Assembly: GCA_963828505.1 (NCBI GenBank)
Contig: CAWHFM010000001.1
Location: 1-64,000, forward strand
Direction of reading: 5' to 3'
DNA length: 64,000 nucleotides
From: Bog-473 sp963828505
GTDB lineage: Bacteria > Actinomycetota > Acidimicrobiia > Acidimicrobiales > RAAP-2
Shown one piece after another: positions 41,194 through 50,255 of this stretch. Position 1 is the stretch's first letter. Each line of letters starts with the position of its first letter. The notes below the pieces were generated by a model, which saw nothing but the letters and a program-made list of their open reading frames with translations, was not told the DNA's origin and searched no databases. The position numbers were made by a program, and so were the translations under genes.

Positions 41194-43641
41194 TCAGAAC
41201 CCGGACATCCCCACCATGGGCTTGTTGAGCCGTTGCCCGCCCATCGACCCCTCGAAGGGCGCGTCGCCGTAGGAGAAGACCCCCCCGTCGGAGGCGACGA
41301 ACCAGTAGCCCTGGCCGTCGTCGGTGGACTGCATGGACACCACCGGCGCGTTGAGGCGGATGTTCCCGGTGGAACCGTAGAACGGCGCACCGAACGAGAA
41401 CACCCCGCCGTCGCCGCCGATCAGCCAGTACCCACCGGTGACGGGGTCGGGGGTGATCCCGACGATGGGAGCGTTGAGATGCAGTCCGCTGGCGTCGCCC
41501 TGGAAGATGGCATCGCCGTAGGCGAAGACGCGTCCGGTCGTGCTGACCTCCCAGTACCCGCCGCCGTCGGGCGAGGGCGCCATGCCCACGATGTCCTGGC
41601 CGGGCACCGACGCCGCCGAGCCGTAGAAGCCCGCATCGCCGAAGCTGAAGATGCCGCCGTCGGACGCCACCAGCCAATAGCCGCCGCCATCGTGAGTCGC
41701 GGCCATGCCGACCACGGGCGCGTTGAGGTGCAGGCTCCCGGTCGAGCCGTAGAAGCCCGCATCGCCGAAGCAGAAGATGCCGCCGTCGGACGCGACCAGC
41801 CAGTAACCGCCCCGGCCCGGCGTCTGGGCCATCCCGACGACCGGCTTGTTCAGCGCAATGCTGCCGGTGCTGCCGCAGAAGGGCTGCCCGAAGCTGAAGA
41901 TCCCCCCGTCTGACGCCACCGTGGAGTACCCGGGATCGGCCCCGGCCGGTCCGGCGCAGCCGGCCGCCGGGTCACTGCCTGCGACGAAGCCGCTGAGGCC
42001 CGAGTCGTGGTGGAACTGGAGCCAGCTCCCGGGCTCTGTGATCCACGAGCTGCTCGAGTTGGCGACCTCGAAGTGCTGCACCATGCCCTGGACGTAGGGC
42101 GTGCCCGCGATGGCGAAGTATCCCGCCACCGTGATGCCGATGGACCCGTTCGGGTCGGCGGTGATGAGCGGGGAGTTCTGGAAGCCGTAGACCTGGCCGT
42201 TGCCGTCGACCTCGTCGACCATTGCTCCCGTCCTGCCGTCGATGATGTCGATCCCGTGGGTGGTCGGCACCACCACGTCCTGGTAACCCTCGCCCGTGAG
42301 GTCGGCCGTGGTCACCGACCCGATGACGGCGCCGGTCACCCGCGTCGACCACAGCACCGCACCGTTGGCGGCGTTCAGCGCCCAGACCGACCCGGCGCTG
42401 TTGGCGATGTTGGTGCCCTCTACCACCGCCAGCGAGCCGTCGCCCTCGACGTCGGAGAGGGCGGGGCTGCTCATGGTCACGCCGTCGAGCTTGTCGCTCC
42501 ACACCTGGTTGCAGGCGGTGTCGTACACCTTCACGGTGTCCTCGTCGCTCACGCCGTTGTAGAAGGACCCGGTACCGGTGGCGATGCCGTAGGCCCCGCC
42601 GGGGAGGATCGGCCCGACCGCCGGCGACGAGTCGACCTCCTCGTTGGGATTGGCCTCGCAGACGAGGCCGCCGTGCTGGTTGTAGATGCGGAGGTGTCCA
42701 CCGGCGGCGTAGTGGACCCCGTAGGCCTCCCCGGGCGAGGAGGCGCCGCCGACGACGAAGTCGTCCTGTCCACTCCCGTACAGGTCGCCGACGGCCGCGG
42801 TCGAGAAGACGCTGTCGGCGGAGAACTGCGGCCAACCGGTCGCGTTGGAACCGTCGGAGGTGTTGAGCGCGTACGTCTCCTGGCCGAGCGACCCCGCCTC
42901 GACGACGGCCCCGTTCTCTGCCACCGCCGGCGACGCCAGCACGCCCCCGTCGGGTTGGTTGTCGCCGGGAGGGTTCTCGACGATCTGGTTCCACAGCTCG
43001 TTCCCGCCTGGTCCGTAGGCCCAGTAGCCACCGAGCGCCGGCGCGGCCGCGTTGCCCGCGCCGAAGTACAGGTTGCTGTTCACGACGGAGGCCGTCGAGT
43101 CGATCGGCGAGTTCTCGGGTACGGAGACGCCCTCGTACGCCGGCGTGCCCAAGGAGGCGCCGCCGTTGACCGAGACGTCACATCCCTGACCGGATCCCAC
43201 GACGGGCGAGTCGGTCGATTCGCCCCAGCCGGCAGGCACCGACCCGTTGCTCACGCCGAAGGCGTAGATGTCCCCCTGGCGATCGCCGAACTCGACGACC
43301 GGGTTGCCGCCTACGTGGTCGACCACCGGTGAGGCCAGCGCGACGCCGCAGGGTGCGTCGTCGAGATCGTGCATCCAGGTCTGGACCAGCGTCACCGGAC
43401 CCGCGGCACCCGCAGGAGCGGCGAGACCGGCGACGCCGGTGAGGCCGGCGACCACGCACGCGGACACGACGCAGATGGCGGCGAGCAGCGCTCCGGTGGG
43501 GGTTCTCAGCGCGGGGATCACATCCGTAGGTTGGTGTGCCTGTGTGGTGTTGCCGCCTGACGACGAGCCGACATTACCGGGCTTGCCCATAGGAGAGAGC
43601 GCGGTTGCGCGGTTCGCCAGAGACGTCACGGGTCGTCTCAT
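41194..43641 (-). CDS. Large secreted protein: PQQ/VCBS-like propeller plus YW-ASDGG-FGDA repeats
   Basis: 815 residues. The N-terminus holds a hydrophobic segment (ALLAAICVVSACVVAGLTG) at about 50-68, a signal or anchor. About residues 80-560 resemble a PQQ-type or FG-GAP propeller with ASPAVAENG, SSPALSDVEGDGSL and TTADLTGEGYQDVVV. Then about six repeats of 45-50 residues follow, each with YW-V.ASDGG-FSFGDA-FYGS. This repeat occurs in the SpoIID protein at 48072 as well. Function: probably surface or cell-envelope adhesion or sensing. Start ATG 43641 or 43590 (MGKPGN). Confidence 0.8.
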   Translation of the reverse strand: MRRPVTSLANRATALSPMGKPGNVGSSSGGNTTQAHQPTDVIPALRTPTGALLAAICVVSACVVAGLTGVAGLAAPAGAAGPVTLVQTWMHDLDDAPCGVALASPVVDHVGGNPVVEFGDRQGDIYAFGVSNGSVPAGWGESTDSPVVGSGQGCDVSVNGGASLGTPAYEGVSVPENSPIDSTASVVNSNLYFGAGNAAAPALGGYWAYGPGGNELWNQIVENPPGDNQPDGGVLASPAVAENGAVVEAGSLGQETYALNTSDGSNATGWPQFSADSVFSTAAVGDLYGSGQDDFVVGGASSPGEAYGVHYAAGGHLRIYNQHGGLVCEANPNEEVDSSPAVGPILPGGAYGIATGTGSFYNGVSDEDTVKVYDTACNQVWSDKLDGVTMSSPALSDVEGDGSLAVVEGTNIANSAGSVWALNAANGAVLWSTRVTGAVIGSVTTADLTGEGYQDVVVPTTHGIDIIDGRTGAMVDEVDGNGQVYGFQNSPLITADPNGSIGITVAGYFAIAGTPYVQGMVQHFEVANSSSSWITEPGSWLQFHHDSGLSGFVAGSDPAAGCAGPAGADPGYSTVASDGGIFSFGQPFCGSTGSIALNKPVVGMAQTPGRGGYWLVASDGGIFCFGDAGFYGSTGSLHLNAPVVGMAATHDGGGYWLVASDGGIFSFGDAGFYGSAASVPGQDIVGMAPSPDGGGYWEVSTTGRVFAYGDAIFQGDASGLHLNAPIVGITPDPVTGGYWLIGGDGGVFSFGAPFYGSTGNIRLNAPVVSMQSTDDGQGYWFVASDGGVFSYGDAPFEGSMGGQRLNKPMVGMSGF

Positions 43642-43651
43642 ACGAGGCCAG

Positions 43652-43657
43652 TAGCAT
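43652..43657 (+). promoter_or_regulatory. Leaderless -10 element (TAGCAT)
   Basis: TANNNT 8 nt upstream of GTG 43666. It is the promoter of the second methyltransferase-GT4-GT4 operon, head to head with the secreted protein gene 41194 only 24 bp away. Confidence 0.55.
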
Positions 43658-43665
43658 CAATCAGC

Positions 43666-44709
43666 GTGTCGCCTCCCGTTTCTCCCACCGGCGACGCCGA
43701 TGGGGACGCCGACCGAACGCTCGGCTCGACGGCGGGCGCGTCGGGCGACGAATCCGTTTCCGATGAGCAATCCATCTCGGATGAGGCACGGTCTGCCGCG
43801 GCCGCCGCCCTGCGCGACGCCTTCACACGTCTGCAGCCGCAGGGGAGCGACCCGTGGAATTTCCTCGCCGCCTTCACGCACCTCGGCGACCGTTACGGGC
43901 CCTACCACCCCGGTGCATCGGGCACGTCCGATCTGATCGGCTCGGACAAGACCCGCGCCGGACGTCGAGGCGGGAGGCTCGAACGCATCCGAGGCGTCGC
44001 GGGTCGCGGACCTGTTCCCGACGGCGCCAAGACGGAGCTCGAGGAGGCCATGGCCCAGGTCGTCGAGGCGTTCCGGTTCCTCTCGGCAAGGGTGGAGACC
44101 CTCGAGGCCCGGCTCGCCGCTCAGGACCACCCGATCGACGGCGCCGCCTGGCTGGTCCCGGCGCGCGAGCTCGGGGCCTGGGTCGAGCCGATCGCCGCTC
44201 ACCTCTTGGGCCGCACCCCCGGTGGCGAGGTGGTGCACGCCGATTGTGGCGAGGGCACACTCGTTGCTGCGATCGCGGCGGCCGGTACGCCGGTCCAAGG
44301 CGTCGAGCCGCGTGGGGGCGTGGCCCTGCACGCGCTCGAACACGGATGCCGCGTGGCGATCCGCGAGGCGCACGAGGACCTGAGCGCCCGGCCTCAGGGT
44401 TCACTCGGGGGCGTCGTCCTGAGCGGTGTGGTCGACCGGCTGCCGGTCTCGGGACTCGTCCCGCTGCTGGCCCAATGCCGCCGGACGCTCGCGCTCCGCG
44501 CGCCGCTCGTCGTCGTCGCCGAGCCTGCGGGGACCGACTGGACCTGGGAGCCGCCGGCGTCGGAGCTCCTCGACGGCCGGCCGCTGCACGTCGTGACCTG
44601 GGAGGTGCTGCTGCAGCGCGCCGGGTTCACCGGAGTGGCCCAGATGGCCGCGCCCACGGCCGTCGGGGAGGACTCGCGGCTGGTCCTCGCCGCAGCGGCG
44701 CCTTCGTGA
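43666..44709 (+). CDS. Class I SAM methyltransferase-like protein (copy B)
   Basis: 347 residues. The N-terminal 160 residues are acidic and of low complexity, then ETLEARLAAQDHP suggests a coiled region. HADCGEGTLVAAIAAAG is motif I and LGGVVLSGVVDRLP the following strand, as in the paralog at 31207. It belongs to the same glycan-modification class. Start GTG 43666, leaderless. Its stop overlaps the next GTG by 4 bp. Confidence 0.78.
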   Translation: MSPPVSPTGDADGDADRTLGSTAGASGDESVSDEQSISDEARSAAAAALRDAFTRLQPQGSDPWNFLAAFTHLGDRYGPYHPGASGTSDLIGSDKTRAGRRGGRLERIRGVAGRGPVPDGAKTELEEAMAQVVEAFRFLSARVETLEARLAAQDHPIDGAAWLVPARELGAWVEPIAAHLLGRTPGGEVVHADCGEGTLVAAIAAAGTPVQGVEPRGGVALHALEHGCRVAIREAHEDLSARPQGSLGGVVLSGVVDRLPVSGLVPLLAQCRRTLALRAPLVVVAEPAGTDWTWEPPASELLDGRPLHVVTWEVLLQRAGFTGVAQMAAPTAVGEDSRLVLAAAAPS

Positions 44710-45791
44710 GCGCCGTTCACCATTTCGTCCCCGTCCTGCACCGAGGTGACGCCGTCGGGCGACACACCCTTCGCCTCCGAGCGGCCATGCGGGATCGGGG
44801 GATCGAGTCGAACATCTACGTCGATGCACCGGAGAGCGACACCGAGGCCGAGACATTGCCGATCCGGGACTACCCCGCCGCCGCACGGCCCGATGACGTT
44901 CTCGTCTACCAGTTCGCCACGGCATCGTTCATGGCCCCGTGGCTGGCGTCCCGTCACGAGACGCTCGTCGTCAACTACCACAACATCACTCCACCCGAGC
45001 TCATGGCGCCGTGGGACAATCACCTCGCGCTCGGTCAGTTGCAGGCCCAGCACGAGCTCCATCTGCTAGCGCCACGCGCCTCACTCGCCGTAGCGGACTC
45101 CGAGTACAACGAGACGCACCTGCGTGAGGCGGGCTTCGCCGCCACCGCCGTGATCCCGCCGTCCGCTGCGCTCGACCTGACGGCGAGGGGCCCGACAAAC
45201 CCGACGCAGCGGACCCGGCGCGCCCCGCCTGCGTCCGGCGCCCGCTGGCTGGCCGTGGGCCGCGTCTCGCCGAACAAGGCGTTGCAGCACACCATCGCGG
45301 CACTGGCGGTGACCCGGGCGCATCACGATCCCGCCGCCACTCTCCTGGTCGTCGGCAAGCCGGCCACCCCTTCCTACGACCATGCGCTGCACCGTTACGT
45401 CGCCGAGCTCGGCCTGGCGTCCGCCGTCGCCTTCACCGGCCATGCGTCCGACGAGGCGGTCGCCGAAGCGTACGCATCAGCCGACGTGCTGGTGGTGACC
45501 TCGGAGCACGAGGGCTTCTGCGTGCCGGTGGTCGAGGCGATGGCGGCCGGACTTCCGGTGGTGGCGTTCGACCAGGGAGCCGTGCCCGAAGTGCTCGGTG
45601 GGGGCGGCGCGCTGGTGTCCTCCAAGGACCCGTACACGTTGGCGGCCTCCGTGCGCACCGTTCTCGGCGACGCGGCAGGGCGTGAGGCCAGGGCGGAGTC
45701 AGCCGGGCGGCGGCTCGCCGAGCTCGACCTGGCTACGGCGGCGGATCGCTTCGCCTCGCTCGTCGTCGCACTGCTCGACCGAACGCGGTGA
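44706..45791 (+). CDS. GT4-family glycosyltransferase (copy B1)
   Basis: 361 residues. VHHFVPVLHRGDAVGRHTLR is the shared start. NYHNITPPELMAPWDNHLAL is the acceptor domain. WLAVGRVSPNKALQHTIAAL starts the donor domain, and EGFCVPVVE is E-x7-E. It is paralogous to B2 and A1. GTG 44706 overlaps the methyltransferase stop (GTGA). The specific sugar is unknown. Confidence 0.9.
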   Translation: MSAVHHFVPVLHRGDAVGRHTLRLRAAMRDRGIESNIYVDAPESDTEAETLPIRDYPAAARPDDVLVYQFATASFMAPWLASRHETLVVNYHNITPPELMAPWDNHLALGQLQAQHELHLLAPRASLAVADSEYNETHLREAGFAATAVIPPSAALDLTARGPTNPTQRTRRAPPASGARWLAVGRVSPNKALQHTIAALAVTRAHHDPAATLLVVGKPATPSYDHALHRYVAELGLASAVAFTGHASDEAVAEAYASADVLVVTSEHEGFCVPVVEAMAAGLPVVAFDQGAVPEVLGGGGALVSSKDPYTLAASVRTVLGDAAGREARAESAGRRLAELDLATAADRFASLVVALLDRTR

Positions 45792-46915
45792 GGGCCGTCC
45801 ACCAGTTCGTGCCGACACTCCACCGCGGCGACGCGGTGGGCCGCCACACCCTGCGCCTGCGCGACGCCTTCCGCGCCAGGGGCGTCCCCTCGCGCGTCTT
45901 CGTCGAGACGCCCGATCCGGACACCGCCGGCGAGTCCCAGCCTTACGCCACCTACGCCGACGTGGCGTCGCCCGGCGACGTCCTCGTCTACCAGCTCGCG
46001 ACGGCCTCGGGCATGGCCGCGTGGCTCGGCGCCCGCAACGAGATACTCGTCGTGAACTACCACAACGTCACGCCCCCCGAGCACTACGCGCCGTGGGACA
46101 ACGCGCTGGCGCGCCACCAACTCCGGGCGCAAGCAGAGCTGAGGCTGCTGGCGCCGCGCGCCGCGCTCGCCGTCACCGATTCGAGGTTCGACGAGGAGGA
46201 GCTACGCCGGGCGGGCTACGCGCGCACGGCGGTCGTACCGCCCGCGGCGGCCCTCCAAACCCTGACCGGCCCGGCAGTCCACACCGACCCGGCGGCCCAC
46301 ACCGACCCGGCGGCCCACACCGACCCGTCGGCCCGCGACCGCACCGCTGCGTCCGACCCCGCTCGTGGCGCGCGGTGGGTGAGCGTGGGCCGGATCGCTC
46401 CAAACAAGGCCCTTCAGTACGCCGTCGCCGGGCTCCTCGTGGCCCGGCGCCACCACGACGAGCGGGCCACGCTCGACATCGTCGGCCGCCCGGTCGTGCC
46501 GGCGTACCGCCGCGCCCTGCGCCGCTACACCGACGAGCTCGGCCTGCGCCATGCCGTCACCTTTCACGGGGGGGTGGTCGACGCCGTGCTGACAGACCTG
46601 CTCGGACGCGCCGATGTCGTGGTCCTCACCTCCGAGCACGAAGGCTTCGGCGTTCCCGCGGTCGAGGCCCTGGCGGCGGGCGTGCCGGTCGTGGCCAACC
46701 GGGCCGGGGCGTTGCCCGAGGTTCTCGGCGATGCCGGCGTCCTCGTCGACGCGAGGGACCCCTACGCCCTGGCGGCAGGCGTCGCCGCCGCGCTCGAGTG
46801 GCGTGATGACCCCGACGGTCGCGCCGCAGGCCTCGCGGCCGCCCGGCGGCGCCTCGACGAGCTCGACCTCAACACCGCCGCCGACCGCATGATCGATCTG
46901 ATCAGCTCCCTTTGA
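45788..46915 (+). CDS. GT4-family glycosyltransferase (copy B2)
   Basis: 375 residues. VHQFVPTLHRGDAVGRHTLR is nearly identical in pattern to B1, WVSVGRIAPNKALQYAVAGL opens the donor domain and EGFGVPAVE is E-x7-E. The linker between the two Rossmann domains carries three HTDPAA repeats (46280-46333), absent from B1. GTG 45788 overlaps B1's TGA. Its end overlaps the convergent GT4 at 46902 by 14 bp. Confidence 0.9.
   Translation: MRAVHQFVPTLHRGDAVGRHTLRLRDAFRARGVPSRVFVETPDPDTAGESQPYATYADVASPGDVLVYQLATASGMAAWLGARNEILVVNYHNVTPPEHYAPWDNALARHQLRAQAELRLLAPRAALAVTDSRFDEEELRRAGYARTAVVPPAAALQTLTGPAVHTDPAAHTDPAAHTDPSARDRTAASDPARGARWVSVGRIAPNKALQYAVAGLLVARRHHDERATLDIVGRPVVPAYRRALRRYTDELGLRHAVTFHGGVVDAVLTDLLGRADVVVLTSEHEGFGVPAVEALAAGVPVVANRAGALPEVLGDAGVLVDARDPYALAAGVAAALEWRDDPDGRAAGLAAARRRLDELDLNTAADRMIDLISSL
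46280..46333 (+). repeat. Three 18-bp tandem repeats inside GT4 copy B2
   Basis: Unit CACACCGACCCGGCGGCC, 18 bp, three in-frame copies; the last copy has one change (TCG for GCG). It encodes HTDPAA. It lies in the inter-domain linker, so length variation may be tolerated. Confidence 0.9.
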
Positions 46916-47984
46916 CGGCTTTCTCCACGAGCGCCACGAAGCGGCGGGTCGAAGCGGCCAGGTCGAACTGCGCCGCTCTCGCCCGCCCGCTGCGGGCCAG
47001 CACCGAGTGCAGTTCGGGGTCCGAGGTCACCCGCCCGACGGCGGCGGCGAAGGCGACGGGGGACTTGTCCGGCAACACCAGGCCGGCGCCGGCCACCGTT
47101 TCGGGCACGGCCGTGACGCCATAGGCCACGATCGGCACCCCGTGGCCCATGGCCTCGCCCAGCGGCACGCAGAACCCCTCGTGGTCCGATGCCATCACGA
47201 ACACGTCGGCCGCCCGGTAGTAGGCCTCGAGCTCGGCGCCGGTGACCGAGCCGGCCAGGTCGACGGCGTGGCCCAGCCCGAGCTCCGCCACGAACGCGCG
47301 CAGGGCCGGCTCGTACGTCTCGCCGAGCGGGGAGCCCACCAGATGCAGTCGCGCCGCCGGATCGTAGAGGCGCCGGAACACGTCGAGCATCTTGACGAGG
47401 TCGTGCGGCGCCTTGTGCGGCGAGATCTTGCCCACGTACAACAGATCGACGCCCCCGTCGCGCGCCTTGCGCTCGCACAACAGCGCCGACAGCGCCGGGT
47501 CGGGCTCGTCGCTCTTGGCCGCCATGTCGATGAGCAGCGGCACCACCGCCGTGCCCTCGTAGCCCAGCACGTGCAGCTCCGACTCGTTGAAGGCGGAGTC
47601 CGCGACGGCGAAACGGCTCTGCCCGGCGAGGCGCGCCAGCTGCGTGCGCCCGAGCGCAGCCTCGTAGGCGACGTTGGGTTCCCAGTCGCGCAGCAGGGCG
47701 GCCGGCGTGATGTTGTGGTAGTTCACCAGCTTGGGCTCGGGCCTCGTGGCCAGGATGTCGTAGACCGGGCTCCCGATCGATGCTTGATACAGCAGCCACC
47801 GTTCGCGTCCCGTCCGGCCGAGCTCGGTGACCGGACGTCCCTCGTGCTCGACGTCGGGGGTGAAGCTGCCGTAGTAGACGTCCGACTCCATCCCCGCGGC
47901 GCGCAAGCCGTTGCGCAGGTTGAGCGTGTGCACGCCGATGGCGTCGCGGCTGGCGAGCGAAGGGATCACCTGATCGACTCGCAT
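46902..47984 (-). CDS. GT4-family glycosyltransferase (copy C, opposite strand)
   Basis: 360 residues. VDQVIPSLASRDAIGVHTLN replaces the VHQFVPTL opening, and NYHNITPAALLRDWEPNVAY is the acceptor domain. DLLYVGKISPHKAPHDLVKM opens the donor domain and EGFCVPLGE is E-x7-E. It belongs to the same subfamily as A1, B1 and B2. Start ATG 47984 with TACACT 9 nt upstream. Convergent with B2. Confidence 0.9.
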   Translation of the reverse strand: MRVDQVIPSLASRDAIGVHTLNLRNGLRAAGMESDVYYGSFTPDVEHEGRPVTELGRTGRERWLLYQASIGSPVYDILATRPEPKLVNYHNITPAALLRDWEPNVAYEAALGRTQLARLAGQSRFAVADSAFNESELHVLGYEGTAVVPLLIDMAAKSDEPDPALSALLCERKARDGGVDLLYVGKISPHKAPHDLVKMLDVFRRLYDPAARLHLVGSPLGETYEPALRAFVAELGLGHAVDLAGSVTGAELEAYYRAADVFVMASDHEGFCVPLGEAMGHGVPIVAYGVTAVPETVAGAGLVLPDKSPVAFAAAVGRVTSDPELHSVLARSGRARAAQFDLAASTRRFVALVEKAVKGS

Positions 47985-47993
47985 CGGGCCACG

Positions 47994-47999
47994 AGTGTA
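47994..47999 (-). promoter_or_regulatory. Near-leaderless -10 (TACACT on minus strand)
   Basis: TANNNT 9 nt upstream of ATG 47984; divergent from the TAGCAT at 48057. Confidence 0.4.
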
Positions 48000-48056
48000 C
48001 CGGCGGATAACCACCCCGATTGCGCCGGGATGCCCCAATTCGCGCGCGGCGCGCCA

Positions 48057-48062
48057 TAGCAT
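48057..48062 (+). promoter_or_regulatory. Near-leaderless -10 (TAGCAT)
   Basis: TANNNT 9 nt upstream of GTG 48072 of the SpoIID-repeat protein. Confidence 0.4.
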
Positions 48063-48071
48063 CGTCGGATC

Positions 48072-50201
48072 GTGTCGGTCGGAAGCTCACGCAGCGAAGG
48101 CATCCGCGCGTGGTCGCGCCTGCACCGGCGTCATCCGCGTCGACGCACGACACGGGCCGCCGCCATCCTCGTCCTGCTGTCGTCCGCCGCCGGGGCGGCC
48201 GCCGCCCTGGCCGGCCCGACCTCCCTCGCGGCGGCCTACCCGTCGTCCACCGTGACCCTGGTCGGTCACGGGTACGGCCACGGCATCGGCATGGGCCAGT
48301 GGGGATCGCTCGGCTACGCCCTCGGGCAGGACGGTGGTGAAGGGAATTTCGCGTACCAGCTCATCCTCGGGCACTACTACGGCGGCACGGCCCTCACGCA
48401 CACCGACGACGGAACCTCCATGCACGGCGGGAACGTCATTGTGGCCATGACCGAGGTGGACGGCGGCGACACCATCGTCACGGCCGCCGGCGGCGGCGCC
48501 GTCGACTTCCCGGGCGGGTCGGCTCCGGCCGTGCTCTTCCACCAGCTCAGCCCCGGGAACTTCCAGATCTACCGCGGCACCACGTGCGCCGGCCCGGCGT
48601 GGACGCCGGTCGGTACGGCGAGCGACCCGGTTGCATCCGCCGCGGGCGGCGGACCGGTCAACCTGTGCACGGCCGGCGGCACCATCGAAGTCCACGGCAC
48701 TCTCGGCGCGCTCACCAACTCCATCGATCAGTCCCGCACCGTCAACACCGTGCCCATTGAGCAGTACGTGGCGGACGTGGCACCCGCCGAGTCGCCCTCG
48801 TCCTGGGCTTCGCTGGGTGGGGCCGGCCCTCAGGGCCAACCGTGGGGATTCCAGCAGAGCGAGGCCCAGACCGTCGCCGCCCGTTCCTACGTCGAGGCGA
48901 GCCCGCTCGGCTACGGCGGTTACGCCGACACCTGTGACCAGTTCTGCCAGTCCTATCCCGGCATGAGATGGGAGACCGCCACCTCGCTCCTGGCCGCGGC
49001 GGACACCGCGGGCCAGGTGATGATGATCGACGGCACCAGCACGGTCGCCACGACCGAGTACTCCGCCTCGTCCGGCGGCTACACGACCGGCGACCAGTTC
49101 CCGGCCGTGCCGGACGCGGGCGATGCCATCTGCATCCCGCAGGCGTGCAACCCCAACCACGACTGGACGGCGACGGTCCCCGTCTCGTCGATACAAGCGG
49201 CCTATCCCCAGATCGGCACCCTGACGGGCATCACGGTGACGCAGCGCAACGGGCTCGGGGACCTCGGAGGTCGGGTGGAGCAGATGACGATCGCCGGCAC
49301 CTCGGGGACGGCAACGGACACCGGGGACGGCTTCGAGGCCAAGCTCGGGCTCAAGTCCGACTGGTTCGCCCTGAGCGGCCAGACGAGCGGCGGCGTGGGC
49401 GGGTACTGGCTCGACGCGGCCGACGGCGGGGTGTTCAGCTTCGGCAACGCGAAGTTCTTCGGCAGCATGGGCGGCACGCCGCTCAACCAGCCGGTGGTCG
49501 GCATGTCGGGCACACACGACTCGGGGGGCTACTGGGAGGTGGCGGCGGACGGGGGCATCTTCAGCTTCGGGGACGCCGAGTTCCACGGATCGGTGCCCGG
49601 CGTACTCCAACCCGGCCAGTCCCTCGACCAGCCGGTCGTCGGCATGGCCACGACGCCCGACGGGGGCGGGTACTGGATCGTCGCCTCCGACGGCGGCGTG
49701 TTCTGCTTCGGCGACGCTCCTTTCGAGGGTTCGGTGCCCGGCGTGCTCAAACCTGGCCAGTCGCTCAACCGGCCCATCGTGGGGATCGTGCCCACACGGG
49801 ACGGGCGGGGCTACTGGCTCGTCGCCTCCGACGGCGGCGTGTTCGCGTTCGGCGATGCGGGCTTCGTCGGCTCCCTGGGCTCGTCGCCTCCGCCGACGCC
49901 CATCGTGGGCGCCGCTCCCACGCCCGACAACGGCGGCTACTGGTTGCTCGAGGCCGACGGGACCGAACACGCGTTCGGCGACGCCCCGAACGTGGGAGTC
50001 GGCGCTGCGTCGCCGGGCCTGGCGTCACGGAACAGCTCCATGACGTCCCTTGCGGCCGACGGGACCGGGGGCGGCTTCGACGCGACCGACGGGACCGGCC
50101 AGGTCTTCGCCTACGGAGATGCCCCCTACTTCTCCGACGTGGCCGGCACCGTCAAGGGGTACACGGGCCACATCGTGGGCATCGCCGACACGCCGAGCTG
50201 A
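48072..50201 (+). CDS. Secreted SpoIID/LytB-domain protein with YW-ASDGG-FGDA repeats
   Basis: 709 residues. A basic N-terminus and hydrophobic stretch (AAAILVLLSSAAGAAAALAG) form a signal peptide. The GHGYGHGIGMGQWGSLGYAL motif at about 65-85, VPIEQYVADVAPAE and the AARSYVEASPLGYGG block are SpoIID/LytB-like, a fold that acts on peptidoglycan glycan strands. From about 440 there are five to six repeats with YW-VASDGG-FSFGDA, the same as in 41194. It is likely a cell-wall enzyme or receptor displayed outside. Start GTG 48072. Confidence 0.88.
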   Translation: MSVGSSRSEGIRAWSRLHRRHPRRRTTRAAAILVLLSSAAGAAAALAGPTSLAAAYPSSTVTLVGHGYGHGIGMGQWGSLGYALGQDGGEGNFAYQLILGHYYGGTALTHTDDGTSMHGGNVIVAMTEVDGGDTIVTAAGGGAVDFPGGSAPAVLFHQLSPGNFQIYRGTTCAGPAWTPVGTASDPVASAAGGGPVNLCTAGGTIEVHGTLGALTNSIDQSRTVNTVPIEQYVADVAPAESPSSWASLGGAGPQGQPWGFQQSEAQTVAARSYVEASPLGYGGYADTCDQFCQSYPGMRWETATSLLAAADTAGQVMMIDGTSTVATTEYSASSGGYTTGDQFPAVPDAGDAICIPQACNPNHDWTATVPVSSIQAAYPQIGTLTGITVTQRNGLGDLGGRVEQMTIAGTSGTATDTGDGFEAKLGLKSDWFALSGQTSGGVGGYWLDAADGGVFSFGNAKFFGSMGGTPLNQPVVGMSGTHDSGGYWEVAADGGIFSFGDAEFHGSVPGVLQPGQSLDQPVVGMATTPDGGGYWIVASDGGVFCFGDAPFEGSVPGVLKPGQSLNRPIVGIVPTRDGRGYWLVASDGGVFAFGDAGFVGSLGSSPPPTPIVGAAPTPDNGGYWLLEADGTEHAFGDAPNVGVGAASPGLASRNSSMTSLAADGTGGGFDATDGTGQVFAYGDAPYFSDVAGTVKGYTGHIVGIADTPS

Positions 50202-50255
50202 ATCCGCCCGGAGCTGGAGCACGACCGCGGGCCGATCGGCCGCCGCCGGCCCGGC

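Noticed and set aside
46280..46333. CRISPR-like repeat
   Set aside because: The three 18-bp repeats are contiguous, in-frame and lie within a GT4 linker; no spacers are present. No CRISPR array or cas gene was seen elsewhere.
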